From an uncultured Clostridia bacterium (lineage in GTDB: Bacteria; Bacillota; Clostridia; Christensenellales; Borkfalkiaceae), in NCBI GenBank assembly GCA_934249215.1, contig CAKQKN010000029.1, forward strand, positions 1-29,766: a stretch of 29,766 bases of DNA, in the 5' to 3' direction. The notes beneath the pieces are model-generated. The model was not told where the DNA came from. It worked only from the letters and a program-made list of their open reading frames with translations, and did no database searches. A program made the translations under genes and the position numbers. The number at the start of each line of letters is the position of its first letter. Within the stretch, counting starts at the first letter, position 1. Below, one piece after another: positions 7,223-15,137 of the stretch.

Positions 7223-8144
7223 TATAGGTCGATTATCGACCAAAAACAACCTGTTTTTCGCGCCGATGGCGGGTTATTCGGACTACGCTTTTCGCGGTCT
7301 TTGTTCCGTCTTGGGGGCGGGCGTCGTCGTAACCGAAATGGTTTCGGCAAAGGGGCTTATGTACAAAAACGAAAACACGAGCGCCCTTCTCGAAAAATCT
7401 CCCGACGAAAATCTCACGATAGCCCAGATTTTCGGTCACGAACCCGACGTCATGCGCGCAGCCTGCGAAAGTGAATTTTTAAAAGATTATCCGATAATCG
7501 ACGTAAACATGGGTTGCCCCGTGAACAAAATTTACGGTAACGGCGAGGGCAGTAAACTTATGGAAACGCCCGACCTTGCCGAAAAAATCATCTCCGAATG
7601 CTCGAAATCGGGCAAGACGATCACCGTCAAATTCCGCGCCGGAATACGCGAAAACAAACTTATAGCCGCAGATTTCGCAAAAATGGCGGAGCAAGCGGGC
7701 GCGAAACTCATAACGATTCACGGCCGCACGAAAGAGGGAATGTACTCGGGCCCCGTCCACTTTGACGAGATCGCCCGTGCGAAAGTCGCGGTTTCCGTCC
7801 CCGTGATAGCGAACGGAGGGATATTCACTCCCGCGGACGCCGACGAGATGATAGAAAAAACGGGGGCGGACGGCGTCGCCGTCGCTCGCGGAGCCCTTTT
7901 CGATCCGCTGATTTTTTCCCGCATTTCGGGAAACGAAACGAATTTTTCCCTCGTCGACTGCGTTGAATATCTGATCGAAAAACGCAAACTTACCCAGCCC
8001 GACGTAATCGTCGCCCACGCTTTGCGCAAATTCGTCGCGCAACTTTTCAAAGGCGTGCGCGGCGGCAAAGAAGCAAAACTTAAAATATTCGCTGCCGAAA
8101 GCACTGCGGAAATCCTGACCGTCTGCCGCGAATATCTTGTCTGA
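7203..8144 (+). CDS. dus: tRNA-dihydrouridine synthase
   Basis: A 313-residue FMN-dependent TIM-barrel enzyme that reduces uridines in the tRNA D-loop using NADPH. Visible family marks are APMAGYSDYAFR (residues 20-31), the catalytic cysteine C105 in NMGCPV, K143 in VKFRAG, H173 in IHGRTKEGMYSG and the FMN phosphate site ANGGI followed by GVAVARGALFDP. The size and order fit the DusB-like family. The start overlaps the last codons of yabN, so the two are co-transcribed. In B. subtilis the S4-domain gene yabO follows yabN; here dus takes that place. A strong terminator follows. Confidence 0.93.
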   Translation: MKLKSLDIGRLSTKNNLFFAPMAGYSDYAFRGLCSVLGAGVVVTEMVSAKGLMYKNENTSALLEKSPDENLTIAQIFGHEPDVMRAACESEFLKDYPIIDVNMGCPVNKIYGNGEGSKLMETPDLAEKIISECSKSGKTITVKFRAGIRENKLIAADFAKMAEQAGAKLITIHGRTKEGMYSGPVHFDEIARAKVAVSVPVIANGGIFTPADADEMIEKTGADGVAVARGALFDPLIFSRISGNETNFSLVDCVEYLIEKRKLTQPDVIVAHALRKFVAQLFKGVRGGKEAKLKIFAAESTAEILTVCREYLV

Positions 8145-8166
8145 ATACGTAAAACAACATAATCGA

Positions 8167-8215
8167 AACCCCGCCGAAAGTCGCGTTTATCGACTTATAG
8201 ACGGGGTTTTATCAT
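8167..8215 (+). terminator. Rho-independent terminator of the spoVT-dus cluster
   Basis: AACCCCG (8167-8173) pairs with CGGGGTT (8202-8208), and an inner stem AAGTCG/CGACTT (8178-8196) closes a 7-base loop. A T-rich tail follows. The inner arm includes the 17-mer TTTATCGACTTATAGAC, which recurs at 14704. Confidence 0.8.
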
Positions 8216-8330
8216 TTTTGTTCATATGTTCAAACGCGCGTTTGCCTATATGCTTTTTACTTAACCGAATAACCGAAAATATAGCTATCCCATCATTTTG
8301 CGCCGTGCTTATTCATTCGGATTCTTTTCC

Positions 8331-8391
8331 GTCATTCCGAGTTTGCTTTCTTGACGGGCTTTCGAGGAATCCAGGCACTTTAGTGCCGCAC
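8331..8391 (+). repeat. Interspersed bipartite repeat, copy I
   Basis: It begins GTCATTCCGAG, has a variable middle, then CGAGGAATCC. It ends in the hairpin GGCAC-TTTA-GTGCC followed by GCAC. It faces copy II (8416-8476). The ORF that crosses this stretch (8137-8406) has no coding features and is not reported as a gene. Positions 8216-8330 hold nothing recognisable. Confidence 0.8.
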
Positions 8392-8415
8392 CTTAACATA
8401 GTCTAACTTTCAAAA

Positions 8416-8476
8416 GTGCCGGGCTTGCCCCTCGGGATCCCTCGTAAGAAAGTCAATCGGGCTGGCTCGGGATGAC
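8416..8476 (-). repeat. Interspersed bipartite repeat, copy II (inverted to copy I)
   Basis: Read on the minus strand: GTCATCCCGAG, variable middle, CGAGGGATCC, then a shortened hairpin GGGC-AA-GCCC and GGCAC. With copy I it makes a 146-bp imperfect inverted repeat that could fold into one long cruciform or hairpin. Confidence 0.8.
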
Positions 8477-8485
8477 GAGAGATGT

Positions 8486-8529
8486 TAAAAAGGCTGTCGT
8501 AAATTGCAAATAAGCAACTTGCGACAGCC
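8486..8529 (-). terminator. Rho-independent terminator of the metallo-hydrolase operon
   Basis: On the minus strand GGCTGTCG (8522-8529) pairs with CGACAGCC (8492-8499), extended inward to a 16-position stem with one mismatch, one G-T pair and a 6-base loop. Five T follow (8487-8491). It starts 28 bp after the stop at 8557. Confidence 0.9.
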
Positions 8530-8556
8530 GTAGCGGTACTTTCCGTTTACGATGCT

Positions 8557-9729
8557 TTACGCCGAAGCTTTCCAGGCTTCCGGCATAGTTCTGAACTGTT
8601 TGAACCAATCGGTGTCTTTTAGCTTTTTGTCGTGTCCGCCGAAGAATTTTTCGATCGTCGTCGAATTTTTCGTCGTCGCGATGACGATATTTCCGTTCAT
8701 CGAAGTAAATTCGCCTTTCTTATAGTCGACGCACAGCGAGGTAACGTAAACTTCGTCGGTATATTCGGATACGTTGTCGATAAAGATCTGGGTGGGAAAG
8801 GTGTTCTCGTTTTTCGTGGTATATTCGGTGCTTCCCGCGCAAGCGCAAACGCAGACTATCTCGGGCTGAATCTTTTCGAGAAGTTTTTTGCTCGACGAGG
8901 TTTTGGAGCCGTGGTGCCCCGCCTTATAAAGAACGGTTTTCCCGAGCGACGGATTACTCGTCACGAGACTTTCTTCGCCTTCTTTTTCGAGATCGCCCGT
9001 AAAGAGATAGGAAAACGTTTCCGTTCCCACCGTTCTGTCGATCTTAAGGCAGACCGAATAATCGTTTTCCGTCGTTGCCTTTTCGGTATAGAACTTCTGG
9101 GTGAGGATTTCCATTTTTATGTTTTCGCCGATGGAATACGTTCTCGCCCCGCCGTTTTTCTCTTCGTAGCAATCGCGCGCGCTGTAAACTTTCGTGCCGT
9201 TTCTGGCTTTCGTTTCTTCGAGTTCTCTTAAGAAGTTTTTGTAAAGATTGGACGTATTTTTCTGGTTTGTCTGCGCGAATTTGATAACGTTGTCCACTTT
9301 CAGCTTATCGAAAAGGCTTTCGACGTTTGCGGAAGTGGCGAACCCCGCGTAATGGTCCTGGTGCGCGTGCGTTACGACAACGTAATCGAGATTGCCGTCG
9401 ATCATCGGCGAAATATAGTCGTAAATGGTCTGAACGCTGTCCGCGCGGCTGCCCGCGTCGATGAGAATTTCCGTTTCGCCCGACTTAATGAACGTGCAGT
9501 CGCCCGTATATTTGTTTCCGAGTTCGAGGAAATGAATTGAAAGGTCTTTTTCTTTTACGTTAAGATCGGTGATCGCGCCCGTTTGCGACTTCGAAACGGT
9601 AACGGTCTGCGGAATTTCATAGTCGGGCAGTCCGAGCGTTTTGACGAAAAATCCGCCGGTCATCCCCACCGCGAAAGCGAGAATGCAAACGAGAAACGCG
9701 ACGAATCCGTTGATTTTCTTTTTAGCCAT
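8557..9729 (-). CDS. Membrane-anchored ComEC-like metallo-beta-lactamase-fold hydrolase
   Basis: A 390-residue protein. A lysine-rich N-terminus and one hydrophobic segment (about residues 8-34) suggest a signal anchor with the catalytic domain outside the cell. The metallo-hydrolase core has LIDAG (89-93), the metal motif HAHQDH (121-126), the third metal aspartate in FTGD (243-246) and GHHGSKTSSS (271-280). The last pattern is characteristic of the C-terminal domain of the DNA-uptake protein ComEC and its stand-alone relatives. There is no ComEC channel domain, so competence cannot be inferred. Likely substrates are phosphodiesters, possibly DNA or nucleotides. The start overlaps the upstream gene by 8 bases; both read minus and share a terminator. 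Confidence 0.88.
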   Translation of the reverse strand: MAKKKINGFVAFLVCILAFAVGMTGGFFVKTLGLPDYEIPQTVTVSKSQTGAITDLNVKEKDLSIHFLELGNKYTGDCTFIKSGETEILIDAGSRADSVQTIYDYISPMIDGNLDYVVVTHAHQDHYAGFATSANVESLFDKLKVDNVIKFAQTNQKNTSNLYKNFLRELEETKARNGTKVYSARDCYEEKNGGARTYSIGENIKMEILTQKFYTEKATTENDYSVCLKIDRTVGTETFSYLFTGDLEKEGEESLVTSNPSLGKTVLYKAGHHGSKTSSSKKLLEKIQPEIVCVCACAGSTEYTTKNENTFPTQIFIDNVSEYTDEVYVTSLCVDYKKGEFTSMNGNIVIATTKNSTTIEKFFGGHDKKLKDTDWFKQFRTMPEAWKASA

Positions 9730-10291
9730 CGTTTTCCACCCCCGTAACGAACACCGTCTTTATGATTTTTTTGTTGCCGAACGCGAAATGATCGCATTTA
9801 TATTCGATATAATATACCCCCGCGACGGTGAAATCGATTTTCTCGACTTCCTTTGCGTCCTCGGACAAATCCGCGCGATAAAGATATTTTTTAGTGATCT
9901 TGTCCGAAAGCGAAGTTCCGAAAAAAGAAGCGGAAACGCCCGCGTCGTAAAAATCCACCGCCGCGGCGATTTCTTCCGCCGTAACGGGCAAGCCGTCGCC
10001 TTTCTCTGCGGTAAGCGTTTCCTTGACCGAAGCGAGGTCTACTTCCGCATAGTCGCGTTCTTCCGAAACGACGCCGTTCACTTTCATAAGCAGTGGCGAA
10101 AACTCGACGTTTTTGTCCGTTATGAAATATCCGAGCGCCGCGCCCGCCGCCAAAAATACGATAAGTAATATAAGAAGCGGTGATTTTTTGAGTTTTTTAG
10201 CCGTTTTTTTGCTGATTTTGATTTCGCCCGAAACGGGAATTTCGGTCTTTTTCTGTTTTGCTTTCAGGTTTTTGCCTTCGTTTGATGCCAC
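9722..10291 (-). CDS. Unknown single-pass membrane protein with extracytoplasmic domain
   Basis: A 189-residue protein starting at GTG, with an ideal AGGAGG site 6 bases upstream that decides the start. The first 38 residues are very basic (many Lys), followed by one transmembrane helix (about 38-58, LLILLIVFLAAGAALGYFI) and a soluble domain of about 130 residues, which would lie outside the cell under the positive-inside rule. The C-terminal IDFTVAGVYYIEYKC pattern looks like an Ig-type or bacterial surface beta strand region. I do not recognise a family. Its 8-base overlap with the metallo-hydrolase gene suggests that the two proteins act together at the cell surface. Confidence 0.78.
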   Translation of the reverse strand: MASNEGKNLKAKQKKTEIPVSGEIKISKKTAKKLKKSPLLILLIVFLAAGAALGYFITDKNVEFSPLLMKVNGVVSEERDYAEVDLASVKETLTAEKGDGLPVTAEEIAAAVDFYDAGVSASFFGTSLSDKITKKYLYRADLSEDAKEVEKIDFTVAGVYYIEYKCDHFAFGNKKIIKTVFVTGVENDG

Positions 10292-10355
10292 TTTTTACCT
10301 CCTGCAAGTTTAAGTAATAATCGATAGAGATCCCTTGGAAAATCTCTATGCGAAG

Positions 10356-10364
10356 ATTTTATCA
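10356..10364 (-). promoter_or_regulatory. Extended -10 promoter of the membrane protein / metallo-hydrolase operon
   Basis: On the minus strand TGATAAAAT is an extended -10 element (TGn followed by TAAAAT); the -35 position (TTTTTC) is poor. It sits about 65 bp before the GTG start. The leader holds the inverted repeat AGAGAT (10326) / ATCTCT (10342). Confidence 0.45.
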
Positions 10365-10448
10365 TAAACCTGAAAAAAGAAAAACCGAAATCGCGGTTCA
10401 AAAACAAAAAATCAAATGTGAAAATCTCGTTTGCGACGCCAAAATCGT

Positions 10449-10477
10449 TTGACATCTTTTTCATTATCTGATAATAT
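10449..10477 (+). promoter_or_regulatory. Strong sigma-A-type promoter of rplU-rpmA
   Basis: TTGACA (10449-10454), 17 bp, TAATAT (10472-10477). It stands back to back with the minus-strand promoter at 10356. Confidence 0.9.
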
Positions 10478-10483
10478 AGTCAA

Positions 10484-10563
10484 GACCGCTCGGAACGGGC
10501 ATGCAAGCGCACGGAAGTGCCGCCTTCGGTTTCGGCGAGCTTAGACAGGAGGATTTTGTAGGT
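10484..10563 (+). promoter_or_regulatory. Structured 5' leader of rplU (possible L21-type leader)
   Basis: The 80-nt leader contains a GCAC-GGAA-GTGC hairpin (10509-10520), directly followed by a second stem CGCC/GGCG (10521-10537), then AGGAGG at 10547. Firmicutes rplU leaders are known to carry a conserved structure thought to regulate L21 synthesis. I see compatible hairpins but cannot confirm the family by eye. Confidence 0.4.
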
Positions 10564-10872
10564 ATGTATGCAATTATCGAAAACGGAAGCAAGCAATACA
10601 CCGCAAAAGTAGGCGACGTTATCAAGTTCGAAAAACTCGATAAACAGGTCGGCGAAAAGGTCGAGTTCAAAGTGCTTCTCGTATCGGACGAGGCCGGAAT
10701 CAAGGCCGGAAAGGACGCCGAGGGTTTCAAGGCAATCGGTGAGGTAACCGCACAGGACAAGTCCAAAAAGGTTATCGTTTACAAGTACAAAGCCAAAAAG
10801 AACGAAAGAAGAAAACACGGACACAGACAGCCGTTCACGGCAGTCAGGATCGATGAGATCGCCGCTTTATAA
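10564..10872 (+). CDS. rplU: 50S ribosomal protein L21
   Basis: A 102-residue protein of standard length. It starts MYAIIENGSKQY and ends in the conserved KNERRKHGHRQPFTAVRIDEI region. The true start is the ATG at 10564, behind AGGAGG at 10547-10552, not the in-frame ATG at 10501, which lies in the leader. L21 binds 23S rRNA in the large subunit. It is the first gene of a two-gene operon with rpmA. The stop codon overlaps the AAGGAGGAA ribosome site of rpmA. Confidence 0.97.
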   Translation: MYAIIENGSKQYTAKVGDVIKFEKLDKQVGEKVEFKVLLVSDEAGIKAGKDAEGFKAIGEVTAQDKSKKVIVYKYKAKKNERRKHGHRQPFTAVRIDEIAAL

Positions 10873-10885
10873 GGAGGAATAAGAA

Positions 10886-11158
10886 ATGTTTTTGATTAGT
10901 TTATTCGCTCATAAGAAAGGTGTCGGTAGCAGTAGAAACGGCCGCGACAGCCAGTCGAAAAGACTTGGCGCAAAGCGCGCGGACGGACAGGCGGTTCTCG
11001 CCGGTAACATTCTCGTTCGTCAGAGAGGAACGAAGATTCATCCCGGACAGAACGTAGGAATCGGAAGCGACGATACGCTTTACGCACTTGCGGACGGCGT
11101 CGTAAGATTCGAGCGCCTCGGCAAAGATAAAAAACAAGTCAGCGTTTACGCCGAATAA
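10886..11158 (+). CDS. rpmA: 50S ribosomal protein L27 with cleavable N-terminal extension
   Basis: A 90-residue protein. From residue 9 it is classical L27 (HKKGVGSSRNGRDSQSKRLG, then IHPGQNVG and DGVVRFERLG). Residues 1-8, MFLISLFA, form the short hydrophobic N-terminal extension of Firmicutes L27, which ends in a phenylalanine-alanine motif cut by the cysteine protease Prp so that the mature N-terminus can reach the peptidyl transferase centre. The usual gene order is rplU-prp-rpmA, but only 13 bases separate rplU from rpmA here, so prp must be elsewhere or absent. AAGGAGGAA precedes the ATG. Confidence 0.97.
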   Translation: MFLISLFAHKKGVGSSRNGRDSQSKRLGAKRADGQAVLAGNILVRQRGTKIHPGQNVGIGSDDTLYALADGVVRFERLGKDKKQVSVYAE

Positions 11159-11170
11159 TTCAAACGATCA

Positions 11171-11202
11171 AACCGAAAGCACTCCGCTTTCGGTTTTTGT
11201 TT
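11171..11202 (+). terminator. Rho-independent terminator of rplU-rpmA
   Basis: CCGAAAGC (11173-11180), loop ACTCC, GCTTTCGG (11186-11193), then TTTTTGTTT. Confidence 0.92.
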
Positions 11203-11251
11203 ACCCGTCCTTTTTTTGGTCGGAATTTATTTTGCGTTTCAATTTTACCAC

Positions 11252-11312
11252 GTCATCCCGAGCTAACTTACCTGACAGACCTACGAGGGATCCTGGCGCG
11301 TAAGCGCCGCAC
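11252..11312 (+). repeat. Interspersed bipartite repeat, copy III
   Basis: GTCATCCCGAG, variable middle, CGAGGGATCC, then the hairpin GGCGC-GTAA-GCGCC (11295-11308) and GCAC. It lies in the 239-bp spacer between rpmA and the glycosylase gene. A further small stem CCGAC-TTCT-GTCGG follows at about 11326-11339. Nothing else is seen in this spacer. Confidence 0.8.
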
Positions 11313-11397
11313 TCCGAAAGATTTCCGACTTCTGTCGGCACAAAGTTAAGCTGGTACAGCCACGCATAAACGCAACGCATAACCAAACGAAAGAAAA

Positions 11398-12231
11398 ATG
11401 AAAACGATCATCACAAATTCACGTTATTTCAACGCAAAAGACACTCTCGAGTGCGGACAAATATTCCGATTTTCCCCCTTCGGCGACGGATATCTCGTTC
11501 TGTCTGCCGACAAAGCGTGCGTCATCGCGACGAGCGGCGATACGACGACCATAACGTGCGAGGATTCGGACGAGGAATATTTCCGTAATTACTTCGACCT
11601 TGCGACCGACTACGCGTCGATAAATGCCCGCGCGAAAAACAGCGGCTTCCCCATACTTGAAAAAGCGGCTACCGTCGGCGCCGGTGTCAGAATACTCCGT
11701 CAGAACGCCACGGAAATGCTTTTTTCGTTTCTTATTTCTCAAAACAACAACATTCCGCGAATCAAGGGGATAATAGGCAAACTGTGCGACGCGCTCGGCG
11801 AAAAAAAGCATGCGGCGGGCGCGGATTATAACGCCTTTCCGTCGCTTTCCGCGTTAAAAAGCGCCGATCTCGATTTTTACAAGTCGATCGGGCTCGGTTA
11901 TCGCGCGGAATTTTTCAAAGATCTTGCCGACGAGGTAACCCCGTCGCTTATTGCCGAACTTTCCGAATGCGACGGAACCGCGCTCAAACAGCGGCTTTTG
12001 TCCGTCCGCGGAATAGGCGATAAGGTCGCCGATTGCGTAAGGCTTTTCGGCTTTTACAAAACGGACAGTTTTCCCGTCGACGTGTGGATCGAAAAGATAT
12101 ATCGCGAGGATTTTTCGGGAACGGAGAAAAACCGCGAAAAAATTTCAGCCTATTTTTCCGGGGTTTTCGGCTCCGATTCGGGCTTTTTCCAGCAATATCT
12201 TTTCCATTACAAACGCAACCTGGAAAAATAG
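11398..12231 (+). CDS. ogg: 8-oxoguanine DNA glycosylase/AP lyase, OGG type
   Basis: A 277-residue base-excision repair enzyme of the HhH-GPD superfamily. The N-terminal part carries LECGQIFRF (17-25). The helix-hairpin-helix is RLLSVRGIGDKVADCVRLFG, where K209 is the expected Schiff-base lysine and D228 in PVDVW the catalytic aspartate, followed by IEKIY as in OGG1. The ISQNNNIPRI segment is also typical of OGG1-like proteins, including bacterial ones described in Clostridium. It removes 8-oxoguanine and nicks the abasic site. The ribosome site is weak (GAAAG before the ATG). The gene ends with TAG, one of two uses of TAG as an apparent normal stop in this window. Confidence 0.9.
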   Translation: MKTIITNSRYFNAKDTLECGQIFRFSPFGDGYLVLSADKACVIATSGDTTTITCEDSDEEYFRNYFDLATDYASINARAKNSGFPILEKAATVGAGVRILRQNATEMLFSFLISQNNNIPRIKGIIGKLCDALGEKKHAAGADYNAFPSLSALKSADLDFYKSIGLGYRAEFFKDLADEVTPSLIAELSECDGTALKQRLLSVRGIGDKVADCVRLFGFYKTDSFPVDVWIEKIYREDFSGTEKNREKISAYFSGVFGSDSGFFQQYLFHYKRNLEK

Positions 12232-12341
12232 GGCGCTATCGCTTTAAAATTGCGCCGCGTTTTTCCCGCTGTTTTTACCCTTGGTCTCGCCGCGTTTTTT
12301 ATCCCTATCCGAAAACCTTTGTAAATACGCGCCGAAAATCA

Positions 12342-12370
12342 TTGCAAAAACCGCCGCGTTATAGTAAAAT
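12342..12370 (+). promoter_or_regulatory. Sigma-A-type promoter of lplA
   Basis: TTGCAA (12342-12347), 17 bp, TAAAAT (12365-12370), 30 bp before the ATG at 12401. Just after the glycosylase stop, a weak GGCGC/GCGCC stem followed by TTTTT (about 12232-12262) may be that gene's terminator. Confidence 0.7.
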
Positions 12371-12400
12371 ATAAAAGACGACAACACTGAAAAGGCGCTC

Positions 12401-13486
12401 ATGAAAAAAATCGACTATCGGCTTATCGAATCGCCGCAAAACAACCCGTATCGCAATCTTGCCGCGGAAACGGTGATGACCGATTCTCCCGCGAATCTGT
12501 GCTATTTCTATCTTTGGACGAACGCACCCACGATCGTCATCGGCTATAATCAGAATCCCTTTTCGGAATGTAATCTCGATGCGGCGGCGAACGCCGGAGT
12601 GTTTATCGCAAGGCGGCGCACGGGCGGCGGCGCGGTGTATCACGACTTCGGCAATCTCAATTTTTCTTTCGTGATGCCGGAGGAAATTTACGACGTGAAG
12701 CGTCAATCGTCCGTCATCGTAAACGCGCTCAAATCGCTCGGCATAAACGCCGAACTGACGGGCAGAAACGACATCACCGCGGGCGGAAGAAAGTTTTCCG
12801 GCAACGCGTTTTATAAAGGCAAAACTCATCGACTGCACCACGGAACGCTGATGATCGACGTCGATTTCGGCGCGCTTTCGTCCTATCTCACGCCCGATCC
12901 GTCCAAATATCTGAAAAAAGGCGTTTCGTCCGTCAAGGCGCGCGTCGTAAATCTGAAAGAACTCGCGCCGACGATAACCGCAGAAGCCCTGAAAAACGCG
13001 CTCAAAACCGCTTTTTGCAAAGAATACGGCTGTTTTTCCGCTTTAAATTGCGCCGGCACCGTCGAGAACGAAAGCCCCGCGCCGACCGAAAACGATTTTT
13101 TCAAAGAAGAAGAGGTCCTTTCGCTTGCGCAAAAAATCGGCTCGGATGAATATTTATACGGGAAATGGCGGGATTTCAAGTGCGACAAATCGGCTGATTT
13201 TTCCTGGGGAAAAGTCAAGGCTCACGTCGAAAGTTCGGGCGGAAAAGTAAGCAAAGTCGTCTTTTCCACCGACGGATTGTTTCCGTCCGCCGTCGCTTTT
13301 GCCGAGGAATTTTTTTCCGCGTATAACGTCGGACGCGACCTTAGCGCCGCCGAAACGGCAAAATCCGCAGCGAAATCCGCACCGGAACTCGCGACTTCAA
13401 AAAGTAAAATTCAATTCCCGTCCGATTTTACCGCGGACGACGAAAAAGTTTTTTACGATCTCAAAAACTTAATCGAGCAAGAATAA
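12401..13486 (+). CDS. lplA: Lipoate-protein ligase A
   Basis: A 361-residue ligase that activates lipoate with ATP and attaches it to a lysine of acceptor proteins. The catalytic domain shows RRRTGGGAVYHDFGN (71-85), GRNDI (121-125), the lipoyl-AMP lysine K131 in GRKFSGNA and HHGTL (146-150). The C-terminal accessory domain follows to about residue 330. An Ala/Ser-rich linker (AETAKSAAKSAPELATSKSK) and a short helical end look lineage-specific. It directly precedes gcvT-gcvH, so the lipoyl H-protein of the glycine cleavage system is the obvious acceptor. The ribosome site is a modest AAAGG. Confidence 0.95.
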   Translation: MKKIDYRLIESPQNNPYRNLAAETVMTDSPANLCYFYLWTNAPTIVIGYNQNPFSECNLDAAANAGVFIARRRTGGGAVYHDFGNLNFSFVMPEEIYDVKRQSSVIVNALKSLGINAELTGRNDITAGGRKFSGNAFYKGKTHRLHHGTLMIDVDFGALSSYLTPDPSKYLKKGVSSVKARVVNLKELAPTITAEALKNALKTAFCKEYGCFSALNCAGTVENESPAPTENDFFKEEEVLSLAQKIGSDEYLYGKWRDFKCDKSADFSWGKVKAHVESSGGKVSKVVFSTDGLFPSAVAFAEEFFSAYNVGRDLSAAETAKSAAKSAPELATSKSKIQFPSDFTADDEKVFYDLKNLIEQE

Positions 13487-13567
13487 CCGATAACGCATAA
13501 ACCGCAGGATAAGGCGGCGTATACGATCGGTTGCAACTCATAAATAAAGAAAGGGAGCAACAGGGAA

Positions 13568-14647
13568 ATGGACAAAAGGACCGCACTCTACGAAAAGCAC
13601 GTCGAACTCGGCGGAAAAATGGTAAGTTTTGCCGGGTGGGAACTTCCGGTAAGTTACGGCAACGGAATACTTCACGAACACGCCGTCGTCCGCGAAAAAG
13701 CGGGCTTGTTCGACGTTTCGCACATGGGCGAAATATTCATCACGGGGGCAAACGCGACCGAAGCCCTTCAGCGGCTCGTCAGCAACCGCGTCGCGGATAT
13801 GCAGTGCGGGCAGTGCCGCTATGCGCTTCTTACGTATCCCGACGGCGGGATCGTAGACGATCTTCTGATATATAAGTTCTGCGACGAAAAATATCTTCTC
13901 GTCGTAAACGCGTCCAACGCTGACAAGGATTTTGCGCACGTAACCGAAAATCTCGATGCGGGCGCGAAAGCGGAAAACGTTTCTTCTTTCGTTTCGCAAG
14001 TCGCTCTTCAAGGTCCGCTTGCCGAAAAAATAATGGAAAAACTGTGCGATAAGTCGGTTTTGCCCGTCAAAAACTATCGTTTCGTTCCCGAAATCGTCGT
14101 AGGCGGCAAAAAATGCCTTGTTTCCACCACCGGCTACACGGGCGAAGCGGGCTATGAAATTTACGCCCGCAACGAGGATATCGTTTCGCTTTACGAACAA
14201 ATTCTCGACGCAGGGAAAGAGTTCGGACTGGAGCCGATCGGGCTCGGCGCCCGCGACACGCTCCGCTTCGAAAGCTGTATGCCGCTTTACGGTCACGAAC
14301 TGTCAAAAGACTACAAACTGAACGAAGTCGGGCTTGACTTTGCCGTCAAACACGGGCTCGGCTACATAGGCGAACTTCCCGAAAACGCCATTCCCGAGTA
14401 TACCCGCGTCGGCATAAAACTCGTCGACAAGGGGATCGCCCGCGAACACGCGGAACTTTTCGACGCGGCGGGCAACAAGATCGGGTTCACCACTTCGGGC
14501 GGGGTATGTCCCACCGTCGGCGGCGCATACGCGATGGCTCGGATCGAAAAGAAATATGAAAATCTCGACGCCGTTTACGTCAAGGTAAGGGACAAACTTC
14601 TCAAAGCGGTTTACGTTCCGATGCCTTTTTACAAACGCTCGAAATAG
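13568..14647 (+). CDS. gcvT: Glycine cleavage system T protein (aminomethyltransferase)
   Basis: A 359-residue tetrahydrofolate-dependent enzyme that takes the methylamine carbon from the H-protein, producing 5,10-methylene-THF and ammonia. Family signatures are LGGKMVSFAGWELPV, GLFDVSHMGEI, GYTGEAGYEIY, LGARDTLRFESCMPLYGHEL and the C-terminal barrel with GFTTSGGVCPTVGGAYAMA. The length is standard. The start is the ATG at 13568, preceded by AAAGGGAG. The gene stops with TAG, after a normal C-terminus. The 81-bp spacer before it lacks the conserved boxes of a glycine riboswitch. The next gene is gcvH. Confidence 0.97.
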   Translation: MDKRTALYEKHVELGGKMVSFAGWELPVSYGNGILHEHAVVREKAGLFDVSHMGEIFITGANATEALQRLVSNRVADMQCGQCRYALLTYPDGGIVDDLLIYKFCDEKYLLVVNASNADKDFAHVTENLDAGAKAENVSSFVSQVALQGPLAEKIMEKLCDKSVLPVKNYRFVPEIVVGGKKCLVSTTGYTGEAGYEIYARNEDIVSLYEQILDAGKEFGLEPIGLGARDTLRFESCMPLYGHELSKDYKLNEVGLDFAVKHGLGYIGELPENAIPEYTRVGIKLVDKGIAREHAELFDAAGNKIGFTTSGGVCPTVGGAYAMARIEKKYENLDAVYVKVRDKLLKAVYVPMPFYKRSK

Positions 14648-14758
14648 ACATCGAAACAGAACGCAACAAAAACTCAAACGTAACGCCGAAAAATCAAAAA
14701 GTCGGTCTATAAGTCGATAAATCGATACTTTAATATAAAAACACGGAGGGTAAACAAA

Positions 14759-15115
14759 ATGAAATTCAGCAAAACTCACGAATGGATGAACGAAGAAAAC
14801 GGAATCGTAACGGTCGGAATAACCGACTACGCGCAAAGCGAAATGGGCGATATAGTATACGCCGAACTTCCCGAAGTCGGCAAAACGATAAACGCGGGCG
14901 ACGAAATCTGCGAACTCGAATCGGTAAAGGCGGTCGCACCCGTCAACTCGCCCGTCGGCGGCGAAATAGTCGAAGTCAACTCTTCGCTCGACGACGATCC
15001 CGCGGCGATCAACCGCGACGCGCTCGCTTCCTGGCTTTTCAAGGTCAAAACCGACGGAACGTCCGTCGTCGTTATGAACGACAAAGAATACGCCGCATAT
15101 CTCAAAACTCTTTAA
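14759..15115 (+). CDS. gcvH: Glycine cleavage system H protein
   Basis: A 118-residue lipoyl carrier that shuttles the aminomethyl group between P and T proteins. It starts MKFSKTHEWM, has GITDYAQSEMGDIVYAELPE and the lipoylation lysine K57 in ESVKA. The length is slightly short of the usual 125-130 residues but the fold is complete. A strong GGAGGG ribosome site lies 7 bases before the ATG. The 111-bp spacer after gcvT carries the 17-mer GTCTATAAGTCGATAAA, the reverse complement of a stretch in the terminator at 8167, so a short recurrent motif lies here. Confidence 0.97.
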   Translation: MKFSKTHEWMNEENGIVTVGITDYAQSEMGDIVYAELPEVGKTINAGDEICELESVKAVAPVNSPVGGEIVEVNSSLDDDPAAINRDALASWLFKVKTDGTSVVVMNDKEYAAYLKTL

Positions 15116-15137
15116 GAGTCGAGCAAAGGAGTCGGAA

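Noticed and set aside
8137..8406. 89-codon plus-strand frame after dus
   Set aside because: It runs through the terminator and repeat copy I; no ribosome site.
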